Assembly: GCF_000189635.1 (NCBI RefSeq)
Contig: NW_002476227.1
Location: forward strand, 1-64,000
Length of the DNA stretch: 64,000 nt
Direction: 5' to 3'
Source of the DNA: Tetrahymena thermophila SB210
Taxonomy: Eukaryota > Ciliophora > Oligohymenophorea > Hymenostomatida > Tetrahymenidae
The translations under genes were made by a program, and so were the position numbers. The notes below the pieces were generated by a model. The model worked only from the letters and a program-made list of their open reading frames with translations, had not been told where the DNA came from and searched no databases. Of the stretch, positions 42,373-54,607 are shown piece after piece (position 1 is the stretch's first letter; each line of letters opens with the position of its first letter).

Positions 42373-43614
42373 TCTTTAATTTTAATTAATTGTGACATAT
42401 ACATTCAATTTTTAATTATAATATTTGATATAAATTGTATAGATAGATTAATAGTTATTTGATGAATAGTCCAGTTTATTTTCAATTTTTTATTAGAATC
42501 AATTCATTTGCTTGTTTTTTGTTTCATATTTTCTACTTAGATTGCAAACAAAAATTAAAGGAGATCTTGTTTGATCAAAATTTTTATTGATATTAAAATT
42601 AATTTGTATAAATATGAAATGATAATAAATAAATCATGATTTATAATAACCTAATAAATTAAGGTTTTCATTCGACCTTTTATCTTTTTGCATCATTTTT
42701 AATGTATTTACCAATAATAAATTTTAAAAGAAAATAAATGAATGATTCACTCAATTTTATTTAATAAAATTTCATATTTTCTCACTATTATTTTTAAAAA
42801 TCCTAATAATTAAATATAGATTTTCTCCTTGACTAAAAGCATCTTTCTCTCAAATAATTTGCTGAATTTTACTGAGCAAAATTTTATGAATTATTTATTC
42901 GATTAATTATTATCCTCAAAAACTCATAATATTCAGTGTGAACTAATATTTCTCGAATACTAATTAAAATTTATTTTAGTTGAAATCTTCAACTATTTAA
43001 TAGTCATTCGAGAATAAATAAATACAATAAAATTCTGGCTATATATGATATAAGAAGAAAATACTGCATTTAAAATAAAATAAATAAAGAAAAGATTTTT
43101 AAAAATGTTTAATGTAATCATGATAGAAATTACTCTCTATTCTCTATTAAATCAATAAAATGCTCTGTTTAATTTTTAAATTTTTTAATATTTAACCAAA
43201 AAGTTGTAAGAAAAAATTTTAGTGTAAATTTTAATTCCAAATAGGTTTTGACCTCCAAAAATTTACTGAACTCATTCCCGAAATATCAATTAAAAAATAT
43301 TACTTTTGTAATCTTTTTTTAAAATTCTATTCATTATCAGATTAAAAAAGTAAAATAAATGACTGAATACTTCTATTAAACATTTCTTATTCAAACAAAA
43401 AATTATTTTTAAAATTTTTTCTAGCAAATTAGCTTGTAATTAATTTGAATGATTTAAAAAATTTATAGACTTTTACTCTCCAAGAAAATTAATAAAAATT
43501 ATAATTATTTGCTAATTAGAGTAAAATTTAATATAATAATTTATTTTTCTGAATAGCGAGTTATACTTATTATTTTTTCTTTTTTTTAAAGCAATTGCAA
43601 AAAAATATTATTAA
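42373..43614. other. Intergenic spacer, very AT-rich
   Basis: About 1.2 kb between two minus-strand genes. It should contain the promoter of the Gln/Asn-rich gene and the 3' end of the multi-exon gene. No coding-like frame, repeat or RNA gene was recognised on either strand. Confidence 0.55.
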
Positions 43615-46033
43615 TCATAAGTAAGGATTACTTTTAAATTCAAAGTTAACTTATTCGTTTTAGTCTATGAATGTGGCAGAATCCTAAAAGGATATATTAT
43701 AGCCATTAAGTCTTTCATTTCTCTATTAAAGTGTAGAGTCAGTAACTTCAATCTTGTCTAAATTAAGCATGGACTGAATTATTTCAATGGAGCTATAAGC
43801 CTCTCTGTCTATATTACTAATGTCTTCTTATTTTATATCTCTCTAATTAATATTTAAAATTTTTTTAATTTTTATGAAGATTTCAAACTATTACCTACTA
43901 AGACATATTTAATAACAATATCTTGAAAAATAAAATAGACTAATTACTTTTTAAGCATTAAAAATGGGTTTTAAAATTATAAAAATAAATATCAGCTTTT
44001 TCAATTATTATTTTTAATTAAGGATTAAAGTTTAGTAAACATATTAAATTATAATAAATTATGCTAAATTCACTAGTATTGGATATACTTTCAAATCTTA
44101 TATTTATTGACTTAAAGACTAAAAATGTATATAAATAAATGGTTTGTTCTACCAATAAAAAAAACAGGTAAATTTATCATTTCATTAGTAAGGAAGGTTT
44201 AGTAAAGATAAAATAATTGAAAAAACCAATATTATTTTATTTCATTTGTCTTTTTTATTTGAATCATTAAATCATATTTGTAGATTAAACATAAATTTGC
44301 TGTGAGTTAAATGTATCACGAAAGATGATAGTAGAGTATAATAAAAGTACAATTAATTACCTTCAGTGTTTCCAAAGAAGTAAAATCCTCTTTCATAAAC
44401 AAATTGATTAAATAAGCTATAAAACTAAAGAATCCTTTACAAGCCGCTGTAGCTCTTCAATATGAATCACTTTTTAACTCCTTTAAATACGCTAAACTGA
44501 TGATAATATAATAGTTTATTTAATTATTTGCAAATTAATTTTTTTATTAAGTTGATAAGCTCAAAATTTTTAAAACAAATTTATCAATTTGATTAAAACA
44601 CAAATCAATTAATTAGAATCTAACTATACATACCACACTTAAAAATTTTTTTTCAGATAAAAAATCTTTAATTTAAAAAACTTTACATCAATAACTTATA
44701 AGTATTTTCGTCTCATCTAACTTTAAAAATGTATTTTTTATTTTCTATTGAAAAAAATAAAACAAAAGCGATATTTAGATGGTTATTCCAACAATACAAT
44801 AATTTAGATTACTCTCATATGATTTTTTAAAAAGTGTTTAAGGAATCCAAAAAAAACTCAACAACTATCAAAATTCTTCTTTGAAATTAACTTCTTATTT
44901 TCTTTTATGATAAGTATCAAAATTTCTTTGATTGTTAATTGAGAAAAAAACTTAATCATTTAATTAAGGACATAAGTTTTTTTTTGTAAAATTAATAATA
45001 AATTTATTAATATCAGAGTAACTTGTCGAACTCATTACTATAGAAAAGCAAATTATTGGTGTAATCTTGCTTGAGATTTCGATAAATTTTTTATTCATAG
45101 AAAAATCTTAGTGAAAGACATTTCTCTCCCTTAATATAAAATTAAATAAATTAGGTCGATAATAAAATAAAAATCGATTCGAAAGTAATTTATAATTAAT
45201 ATTTAGATTTCAAATGAATCTCATACAGAGTTTGTGGTATTGATATTTTAAATTTAGGTAATCTATCTAATTTTTATAATATCCAAAAAATATTACATAA
45301 GCAAATTATTGTTACAAATTAAATTATCATAATTAATGCATTTAAAACTTAAAATATTCTAATCGCTTAAAATTACATGAGTCCACATGATAAATTACAA
45401 ATTTTGGATAATTTAATTTTGCTTAACTATCAAGTCTATAAATGTAATTTACCTAAAAATAACAAACATTTTGTAAAAAAGTTTTTTTAACTAAACAAAG
45501 TCGGCTAAATACTGCTTTTAGCATATATCTAAAAACAGTCACCTAACTTATACTAATTATTATAGTTATGGTATGATTACTATTGAAGCTTTTCTTTAAT
45601 CATTTTTCCTAGCTTTTTAGAATCTTAGCAGGTTATCATCGAAAAAATATATTTAATTTATTTAAAAATGAAGAATTTTAACTTAATTTATATTAGGATA
45701 CTGTAAAAACTTACAATATCTTCAAATATAAATATACAGTAAAACATGTTAAAATGGAAAAGCACCCTTATAAACTGAGCATTAGTTAAAATGGGTAATA
45801 GTTTTTATCCTAAATTTAACTTTTTCATATTAAAATCCATCTATAAACTAGTCAGATGCATATTTTCGGCCCCAGTTTTGAGAGTTTTTATTGTATAAAA
45901 ATAAGAAAGTTGAGCTTAATTATGTGAAATGAATCTGTTTAAAATAAAACAAAGCAAAAATTCTTTATAATGTAATTAAGAAATTCTATTTATTATTAAA
46001 AAACAAATTATCTTACTATAATATAAATTCCAT
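43615..46033 (-). CDS. Unrecognised multi-exon gene, possible membrane protein
   Basis: Several segments read as good protein on the minus strand but in shifting frames, so this is a gene with many small exons. The last exon is the clearest: about 43853-43617, after a TTAATTAG acceptor, encoding REAYSSIEIIQSMLNLDK and ending SNPYL-TGA. Others lie near 44440-44360 (RILQFYSLFNQFVYERGF), 44900, 44780 (a hydrophobic stretch), 45300-45020 (SIPQTLYEIHLKSKYQ and LKQDYTNNLLFYSNEF) and 45640-45480 (KLGDCFQIYAKSSIQP, with a GTAAAT donor). A plausible start is ATG 46033, then a GTAAGA intron and a second exon ending EDI before GTAAGT. The hydrophobic segments suggest membrane helices. I recognise no family, and the exact exon boundaries and start are uncertain. 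Confidence 0.5.
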
Positions 46034-47248
46034 TAATATACATAAAAATGGAAATTGAGAGTAAATTACACTAAGTCTCTTTTTATTCTTTATAAATTAA
46101 TTCAATGAATAGAAGGCAAATATATTTTTTATTATCATAGTAAAATATAAAATCTAATTTATAGTGAAAAAATGATATAAAATTCTCATTTAAAAAAAAT
46201 TTGAATTTTAATTTCGAACTACTTTTTTGTTATTTTTTACTTGATCTTTTTTACTAAAATTAAAATAACAATTTAAAAATAAAAATATGTATAAAATCTA
46301 ATATCTTTGTAAATATTATTATTCAGTAAATATTTGTTTTTTTAAAGAGTTTTAATTATAAAATATTTTAAAAAAACAACATTTATTGATAACTTACTAA
46401 AATAACAATCGTCAAAAAGAGAAAATTATTAATTGTAAAATATAAAATTATAAATCCATCAGAATTTTATCTAATTCCACAATAATCCTTTATAATTAAT
46501 AATTATTTATTACACATTTATTTATTTGTTTAAGATATTCATAAAATTGAAAAAAATATTTTGCTAAAATATTAAATTATTTTAAAAAAACCTAAGTATA
46601 AATTCAGAATTTTTTCATATTAAATAAAATGTATTAACCATTCAATACAATCTGATTTACTATTATAATTTTGTTATATCAAGCTTTATTTTAGAAAATA
46701 TTTATTTTGTTTCTTGATTCCTTAATATTTATTATTAACTTATAATTAAATTAATAAGAAAGAAAAGATTATTACTCCATTTAACTTTTAATTAAAAAAA
46801 ATAATATATAGTGTTAGATTATATTTTTTGAAAATTGTTAATTTTAAATAAAGAAAAAATTTACTCATTAAAAATACAAGTGTGATGCTGATATAATTTT
46901 TAAATATCAATTAACATATTGATACATGGGTTATATCTAAAACTACTAAATAGAATATGCTAATTTATGCATCATAAATAATTTGTTAATTTAAAACAAG
47001 CAAGTGGAAATAATTTTTTACATATTATGTATTTTATATATGTTTATTACTCTTATTATTAGTTATCTTTTTATATATGATATTTGCTTTTTTACAAAAT
47101 TTAATTAAAAAATGTGAACTAATTTTTTATTTTACACTAAATAAATTTTTTTTAAAATGCCTTAAAAATATAAATGATTTAATTTTTTTTAAATACAAAG
47201 TTAATTTAAGCGGATTTCTTTAAATAGTTTAGCCTAATAAGCTTTAAA
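46034..47248. other. Intergenic spacer, very AT-rich
   Basis: About 1.2 kb of AT-rich DNA between the multi-exon gene and the first lipase gene, both on the minus strand. No coding-like frame, repeat family or RNA gene was recognised. Part of it could hold a further 5' exon or the promoter of the multi-exon gene. Confidence 0.5.
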
Positions 47249-48343
47249 TCAGCACGTAAATATTTCGTAAGCCCAGTTCCAACCAAAGTAGCCACCATGA
47301 TCTTTTACACTTATAGCAAGAATTTCACCTTCAGAACAGTTAGCATCTTCAGGTTCTTCGCACATAGTATATTCATATTCATTTTTAAAACTTTTGTAGA
47401 AAACTTCATGACCTATGTGAGTATAGAAGCAGGGAGCAGAATGGGTTGGTATTTAAACAACAACATCTTTGTTGTTAGTTACTCTAGCACTTGTAATTGA
47501 AAAGTAATTATTTTCTATGTACCATTAACTAAACTGTAAATTGCCTTAAATTTAAAAAAATAAAATTTAAATCGTAAATAAGCAAGTTAATAATTATTAT
47601 AATCAATTTAAGTTTCAATTTTCAAACTTTAAAAAAATGATTAAATTAAAAAAGTTGTAATTTAAATTTTTTTTTATTTTAAAATCTACTCCAATTAATT
47701 AAGTTTTTTTAATTTTCTAACATTTGCTTTTAATTATTGAGAAAAAATCAACAAATAAGCGAAAATAATTATTACCAACACGTGGACTTCCATAGGTATA
47801 AAAAGCATCTAATGGTTTTTTGCCATTTAATTCGTAGATTTCTGGGACAATTAAAGTTGCAAGAGCTCCTCCTAGACTTTAACCAGTAACAAAAACTTTA
47901 CTATTTGGGTATTTTTATTTTAACTTTAAGAAATCTGATTTAAGTTATTAGAGAATAGTTTAAAGGGCCTAATAAAATCCCTTATGGACTAAACAGCCTT
48001 GACATTTAGGGTAATCTATTTTTTCAGTCTTTATATCTGTTTTCCAATTAGTAATACTCCAAGGCACAGTTCCTCTAGCTATGATAGTTATAGCATCTTA
48101 TAAATCATCGTAACCCATTAAATACAATGTATTCTTATCTCCATTATAGATAATAAAGTCTTTTAATGGTTCAACTCTGTCACATGCTTCTTTACAAGAC
48201 CAGTTAAAAAGCCTTTCAAGACTGCAATATGAAGCTAAAGAATATGCTGCCAGTTTTCTTGAAATTTCAACATCATATTCGAAGCTTTAGATGCTAGAAA
48301 TTAATTAAATCAGGATAAATATTAAAAAGATTTATTTTCTCAT
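47249..48343 (-). CDS. Secreted class 3 (alpha/beta-hydrolase) lipase, copy 1
   Basis: Two exons (48343-47776 and 47544-47249) around a 231-base intron (GTAATA...TTTAAG, phase 1) give 287 residues. A signal peptide (MRKQIFLIFILIQLISSIQS) indicates secretion or delivery to phagosomes. Lipase_3 landmarks are visible. ARGTVPWSITNWKTDI (89-104) is the oxyanion and lid area, FVTGQSLGGALATL (151-164) the nucleophile elbow with Ser156, YGSPRVGN the family strand, RVTNNKDVV gives Asp216 and FYTHIGHEVFY gives His232. The family cleaves acyl esters of glycerolipids. The usual His before the nucleophile (GHSLGG) is Gln, encoded by TAA. Cys pairs (40/50/54, 114/117, and C-terminal CEEPEDANC) suggest disulfides. 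It is the tandem paralogue of the gene at 49695-50853. Confidence 0.93.
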
Positions 48344-49694
48344 TTAGCTTTTACCGTATTTTTGAAATTTAATTTTTTTATTTCTTTTCGAACAAATTTT
48401 TTTTGTTTTTAAAATGAAAAAAAATGATAAGAAATGATAATTTATTTTTTCTAATATCAAAATTTTGATGCAAATTAAATTTGAAAATCTGTAGAAATCA
48501 ATAAATTCTGATCAACAGGTACACTTTTTTCACATTATTATTGATAAATTTTTGAGTTATTTTATTTAACTTAAACAAATTTATATTTTTTTCCAAAGCA
48601 TATGTTTTAGTTACAATTAAATATAAAAAAAAAGATTTCAATAAGAAAATAAATTTTTTTAAGTAATTCTTTCTTGTGTTTTACAATATATTCCTAATTA
48701 AATTAACATGAATTACTTAAATGATATCTTGTTGTAGAAAATAATAATGTTTTAATCTTAAATATTTTTTATTAATTGTAGGCTATAGTAATATGAAACT
48801 TAGGTTTCTAAAAAAATAAATTGTATTCCTCAAATATTGAAAATTATGTAATAAATATAAGATTAATTGATTAAAAACATTTTAGTTTTATCTTTTTTAA
48901 GAATTTTGTATTATTTTTTAGTAAATTTAGCCTTAAAAATAAAGGAAAATACATAAAAAATCAGAATGAGTATATGAATTTGAAATGATTAAAACTGGGA
49001 AGTAAATAGTAGTTGATATTTTTTAACATATTAATAAATTCTAATCAAAATCTAATTTTTTTAACATTATTCTTTTATACATTTCTACAAGAAACTTCAT
49101 TTAATTAAATTTTATACTCAATCAATCAGAAAAAATATTTATTCTTCAAATATTTAAAATTGTAAGAAAGATCTTGCATTTAATTATAGCTAGTTTTGAT
49201 GTCATATTTCTGGTGACTTAATATTTATTTTTTAATTTTATTCTTTTATGGCATATTTTATTTTTTTATTATTGTTTACATTAAATTAAACTTTAAAATA
49301 TTTAAAAAAAAATATTAAATACTTTTGAATAGCAATAATTCACTTTTAAATTAATTCAAACTTTGGTTTTGGGTTTTATAATAAATGTTTTTAAATGTAA
49401 ATTTATACAAATTAAGAAGTAAAAATTAAATAATAATTAAAATTATTATTTTTGTTATCTTAAAATATCTAACTTTGAGTTTATAAGTTTATTTATAATA
49501 TAAAATTGTAATTTAATAATTAATTTGAAACATTTTTAACTTTGAAATTAAATTTCAATAAAAATTAATACTATGAAATAAATACTAAAATAAAATACAA
49601 ATTGATTAGAATAATAATTATAAGAACATATTTATTTTGTTTTGTTTTTTTGGTGGTAAGATTTTAAAAGCACTTTCCATAAAAAATATTTATA
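48344..49694. other. Spacer between the two lipase genes
   Basis: About 1.35 kb of AT-rich DNA. It carries the upstream region of lipase copy 1 and the 3' region of copy 2. I could not see a duplicated promoter block by eye, nor any gene. Confidence 0.5.
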
Positions 49695-50853
49695 TCAGCA
49701 AGTAAAAATATCAAATGCCCAATTCCAACCGAAGTAGCTGCCATGATCTTTCATACTGAAATCTAAAGTATACTGATTTGAACATTCTTAGTCTTCTGGT
49801 ATTTCACACATTATGAATTCATGTAAATTTGAGAAATTTTTGTAAAACACCTCATGGCCAATATGCATGTACAAAAAAGGAAAAGATCTGGGTGGTAATT
49901 AAGCAACTATATCTTTATTACTAGTTACTCTTGCACTAATTTTGGAAAAATATGATTTAGATGTATACCAAAAGCTGAACTATAAATTTCCTAAATTAAT
50001 TTTTTAAATGTTTTCTAAAATAGGCTAAAATATTTTTTAAATTAATTTACAAAATGCTTAAAATATTTCAAAATAATTTTCACAAACAAAATTCATTTGA
50101 AAATTTTTAAATATTTTGAAAAAAAACTTTAGGAATGTATTTGAATATTTAGATTCCTCTTGTTAAAAATGTATGTATTTAAATAAGTATTTATGATTAA
50201 TATAGAAATTATTTATCAATCAATATATCTATTTTAATATTAATAGATTAATTATTACCTACGCGAGGACTTCCAAAAGTATAAAAAGCATCAATAGGTT
50301 TTTTTCCATTCAATAAATATATTTCTGGAACTATTAATGTTGCAAGAGCTCCTCCTAAACTCTATCCAGTTGCATATATTTTACTTTAAGGATGCTATGA
50401 TCTTATTTTTAAAAAATCTTTTTTAAGCTATTCTTGCATGTCTAATAGGGTTTAATAGAAAACTTTATGAACTTAACAACTTTCACATTTTGGATAATCT
50501 ATTTTTTCTGTTGTCAAATCACTTTCCCAATCATCTATACACCAAGGATTAGTTCCTTTCACAATTATGGATATGGCATTTTCTTATTAATCATAACCCA
50601 TCATATAAGATGAATCATTTTAATTTGTATATATAATTAAATCTTTCAAAGGTTCCACTCTTTAACAGGCTTCACCACAAGACCAATCTTAAAGCCTATT
50701 GTGTGAACAATATGATACTAAAGAATAAGATGCTAATCTTTTGGATAAATCCACATTATACTAAAATGCATTGGTATATAAAATAACTAATGATGCTGTT
50801 AAAATTGAAAAAATTTTTTGATTAGTTTACTTCGTTAACATTTTTCCTTTCAT
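49695..50853 (-). CDS. Secreted class 3 (alpha/beta-hydrolase) lipase, copy 2
   Basis: Two exons (50853-50259 and 49990-49695) around a 268-base intron (GTAATA...TTTAG, phase 1) give 296 residues. Exon 2 is 296 bases, exactly as in copy 1, and the intron sits at the same codon (SPRV-G). The N-terminus has two candidate Met (1 and 5) before a hydrophobic signal (FSILTASLVILYTNA). The nucleophile elbow is YATGQSLGGALATL (Ser165), with Asp225 in RVTSNKDIV and His241 in FLYMHIGHEVFY. It too has Gln in place of the usual His, here encoded by TAG. The two proteins are clearly similar along their whole length and share the C-terminal signature DHG-x-YFGWNWA-x-x-IFTC. They arose by tandem duplication. 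Confidence 0.93.
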
Positions 50854-53800
50854 TTACTTTTAAAAAACAAATATTTGCTTTGTTTCATAATCAAGATATC
50901 AACTTTTCTACTTATTTATGAAATTTTAAATAAAAATTATACTCTTAATCATAATATAAGTAAAAAAGAAACTCTATATCATACATTTTTCAACATTAAA
51001 ATGAACACTCACTTAAGCATTTCAAATTTAGAGTAGATAAAATATTTATTTAATAACTTATTTATTTATAAATGTTCTAACTTTTGTATAGTATAAGTAT
51101 TTAAAATATCATAAATAAATTTATAAATATTTGATTTTGGAATCAAAAGTTATGTAAAAATAGATTGCCAAAATATACTTATTTATTTAATTAATTTATA
51201 TCAAGCAAATATTATTTCTTTCAATTTTCAATGAGTTTAAATTGAAGCTTTGTTTGTTTTACATGTAAATTTTAAACAATAATTTTAAAAATAATTATTT
51301 TCTGTTTTTCTAAGATTTTTTTTTTTTAGAATTGATTTTATAAAATAAATCTAAAACAGTTTTAAGAATAATTATTATATGAAAACATCAAAAGAAATTT
51401 CCTTTGAGATAATTAATGATCAATTTACTTTTAAAATTTTAAAGACTCAATTTTATATTGTTTTGGACTTAAATTTAGCTATTAATAACTTGAAACAAAT
51501 ATTCGTTATTATACTTTTAAATGTAATTTCTTTTCTGATAATATCTTTTGATATTTTTGATCAGCTTAATTAAATTATTCATTAATTAGGATCTTCAAGA
51601 TGAATTTCTTATATAATATGAGTAAGATAATCTTAAATTAATATTTATCTTTCCTTCTAGTTTTCTAAAAGAATATCGATTAAAAAGTTATTAATTCATA
51701 TTTTTCTTCGTTCTTTAAAATTAAAATACCAAAGTTTATTTTTAAGAAAGATTAATTATTTTATTAAAATAATTCCATATAAAATGCAATTATATTTTAT
51801 CAATTTGTATTTTTAATTCAATTTTTATTAACTGTATCATAAAAAAAGATTTTACATCTTTTTTTGTTTAAATAACCTATTTTAATATTAATAAAAAAAA
51901 ATTTTTGTTATAATTTAAGAAAGGAATTAATATAATTTTTTCAACAAATGAATGACTACCCATCTCTAATTCCTACTAAATTTTTAAGAACACGTTTAAA
52001 TAGAAATATCAAGATTAAAGTATGAATATAATACAATTTTATTGTGATATCTCTTCCTAAAACCAAATTTATAAATACATATTTAGTTATTATAAATTAT
52101 TTTATTTATTTGTTCTTTTTATCTACTTTCAATTAATAAGTTTCTGTTAATTACTATTCAATAGTTTTGAACAGAAAAAAAATGAATTAATAGATTAAAT
52201 GTTACTACAAATTAGAAGAAGTAATTATTTATTTTATTATGAATATATTTTAAATTTATTTTTTAAAATAAAAAATATTTTTAAACTTTTCACTCTAATC
52301 TCAATAGGTTCTCTGTATTACTCTGAGGTATATTTAATTTATAAATATTTTTATAATTAATGTTTTTTATATATTTTACTTTCTATTTATTTATAATATT
52401 ATTTTTCCAATAGAAATCCTCTTCAAAATTCATGTTTATTAATAAATAATTAAATAACACATTCTTTTAATATGTTATTAGCTTTTTATTTAATCTATTT
52501 TTATTTTTATTGTGATTTTGTTTTCTTCTATCATTCTGAATTTAAATTATCTTTTTATTTTCAACATTTATTTTTATTAAAAATTAATTCATTTTTTATT
52601 AATTCATATTTTTTTCTCATTTTTCAATCTAGCAAATTAATTTTTTATTTTTCTTCAATATTCCTCTTTTGAAAATTAATTGGTGATAGAAAGTGCATTA
52701 AGCTTTGCTTATGGTTAGCAAATTGCATGAATTTCTCAAATTACACTTTAACTAATGTAAAAACTGTTTATTTGTTTTGGATTGTAATATTTATAATTAT
52801 ATAAATAAATTTAAAACAATAAAACTATTTTAAATTGTTTATTAGCTTTTTAATGAATTAATTTTTCTTTTTGTTTTTTATCATTTTGTGTTTTTTTCTT
52901 CTTCTTTCTTTCATTGTTAATAATTCATTTATATTTTCAACTTTTGTTTTTATTATTAATTAATTCATTTCATATTTTTTCTTCATTTTTTCCTTCAAAC
53001 TAACAAATTAATATATATTTTTTCTTCAATATTTAAAAAGTAGCAATTAAATTAGAGCATTGAATAGAATAGAAATACTTGCACATTTAAATACACTCAA
53101 AATACATCTTAAAATAAATTAATTTTTATTATATTTATATATTTTTTGTATTTATTTTTAGGTATTTTCATAATTATTAATTTTTTATTATTAATAAATT
53201 GAAGCAATAGGTGCATCAGAGGTTTAGGTTCTGCTTTAGCAAGTTGCACTAAACTCTAAAATTTGGCACTTAGTCTTATTTAAAAACAGTTTATTTGATT
53301 TGAATTTATATATTTTTTAATATAAAAATAAATTCTATTAATTCTTTTAATTTATTTATTAGTTTTTAATTTGATTTATTTTTTTTATTGTGTTAGTGTT
53401 TTTTTTTTATTAATTAAATTCATTTTTTATTTTAGGCTTTTGCTTTTTTTATTTATTTATTTATTAATTCATTTCTTTTTATTTTTTATTTTTCCTTCAT
53501 TTTTTCATTCTAACTAACTAATTATATCTTTTTTTTTAAATATTTAAAAAGGTGTACTTAAATTGGTGATGATGGGGATATACAATCACATATGATAGCA
53601 TTTATAATAGAACTTAATTTTTATTAAATTAAATAAGTCTATTAATTATTACCTAGAATAATGAGTTTATTAAAACTAATCTAAACAAAGTTGATATGAA
53701 GAAAGTATTTCTGGGAGTTTGTTATTCAAACATACATCCCCAAAACTATTGTTTAATACCAATTTCCATAAACCCCAAATAAATATTTAATAAGGTCTAT

Positions 53801-54607
53801 TTTTAGGGGAGGGAGTAGTGGTGCTTATACAATATGATTCATAATAATTAAACATATTCAAAAATATCACAAATCATTAAATTTTACTAGGAAGACTTTT
53901 TGAATTATAATAAATATTAATTAAATGTAATTTTTAGGGTTTTGAAAATCAAACATACTTTATTAATTAAAATTGATAGCATTAATTTTTATCATATTTT
54001 AGCTTTAGAATTAAGAGATTGAATTTAGTAAATTATTTATTTAACTTTAGTTTAAAAAATTCGAATCAAAATTAAATTTATATTTAAAAGAAAAAAAATC
54101 AAAAAATTCAAATTTTAAAATGATGAATATAATTTTAGAATAAATTATTTCAATAAGGATTACTAGCTTGCTTTATTTAGAATTTTTTAATTTTTGATAA
54201 GAAAAGCAACTTCTTAGATTTGAAGATAAATAAAGTGATGATAAATAAAAATTATGATAAGAAAAGAAAATGAAATGATTGATTAAAAAAAGGATGGTTA
54301 ATTATTTATTATTTTAAAATGAATCCATTTTAAAGATAATATCAATCAACTAATAGCTTTTAACAAAAGATAAAGATTTGATATATGATAAAAATTATCA
54401 TGAGTGATTTACTAATTACTTAATAGTAATGTATTGCGCATAATTTAATTTTACTTATTGGTAATTAAATTTCCTGAAATTGCGAATAGAAATTAATTAA
54501 AATAATCAATTTAGATCCATAGTTATAAAAAATAAATAAATAAGTAGGTATAAATAAAGAGAGTTAAAAACTTAAAAAGTGTTTCTTTGTTTGCTATTCA
54601 GATATAA
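50854..54607. other. Gene-poor 3.7 kb AT-rich region
   Basis: Upstream of lipase copy 2 (minus) and of the CEP19 gene (plus), so a divergent promoter region. It contains three diverged T-rich tandem repeats (separate entry) and otherwise only AT-rich sequence. Open frames, such as 64 codons at 51,379 and about 80 codons on the minus strand near 53,750-53,500, have no recognisable features and are expected by chance when only TGA stops. Confidence 0.55.
52477..53600 (+). repeat. Three diverged tandem repeats, T-rich
   Basis: Three units start with ATTAG(C/T)TTTT at about 52,477, 52,842 and 53,360. Each continues with a pyrimidine-rich stretch, then ATTAATTCAT, a TTTTTC block, (T/A)CTAACAAATTAAT-like sequence and a TTCAATATTT(AAAAAG) end. 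Between units one and two, and two and three, a further shared block reads GCTTTGCTTATGGTTAGCAA against GTTCTGCTTTAGCAAGTTGC, followed by AAAAAC(T/A)GTTTATTTG. Spacing is about 365 and 518 bases. The copies are too diverged to be recent, and no coding capacity is evident. Confidence 0.6.

Noticed and set aside
51379..51573. 64-codon plus-strand frame
   Set aside because: Lys/Ile/Leu/Asn-rich without motif, in AT-rich DNA; with only TGA as stop such frames are expected by chance.
52472..52672. 66-codon frame rich in Phe, Tyr and Leu
   Set aside because: It falls in the T-rich tandem repeat; TTT/TTA/TAT runs yield such a product and the other repeat copies do not keep the frame.
53500..53750. 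Minus-strand frame of about 80 codons (starts MEIGIKQQFWGC)
   Set aside because: Slightly more complex than its surroundings, but half of it overlaps the diverged repeat, there is no recognisable domain, and a frame this long is not rare with a single stop codon.
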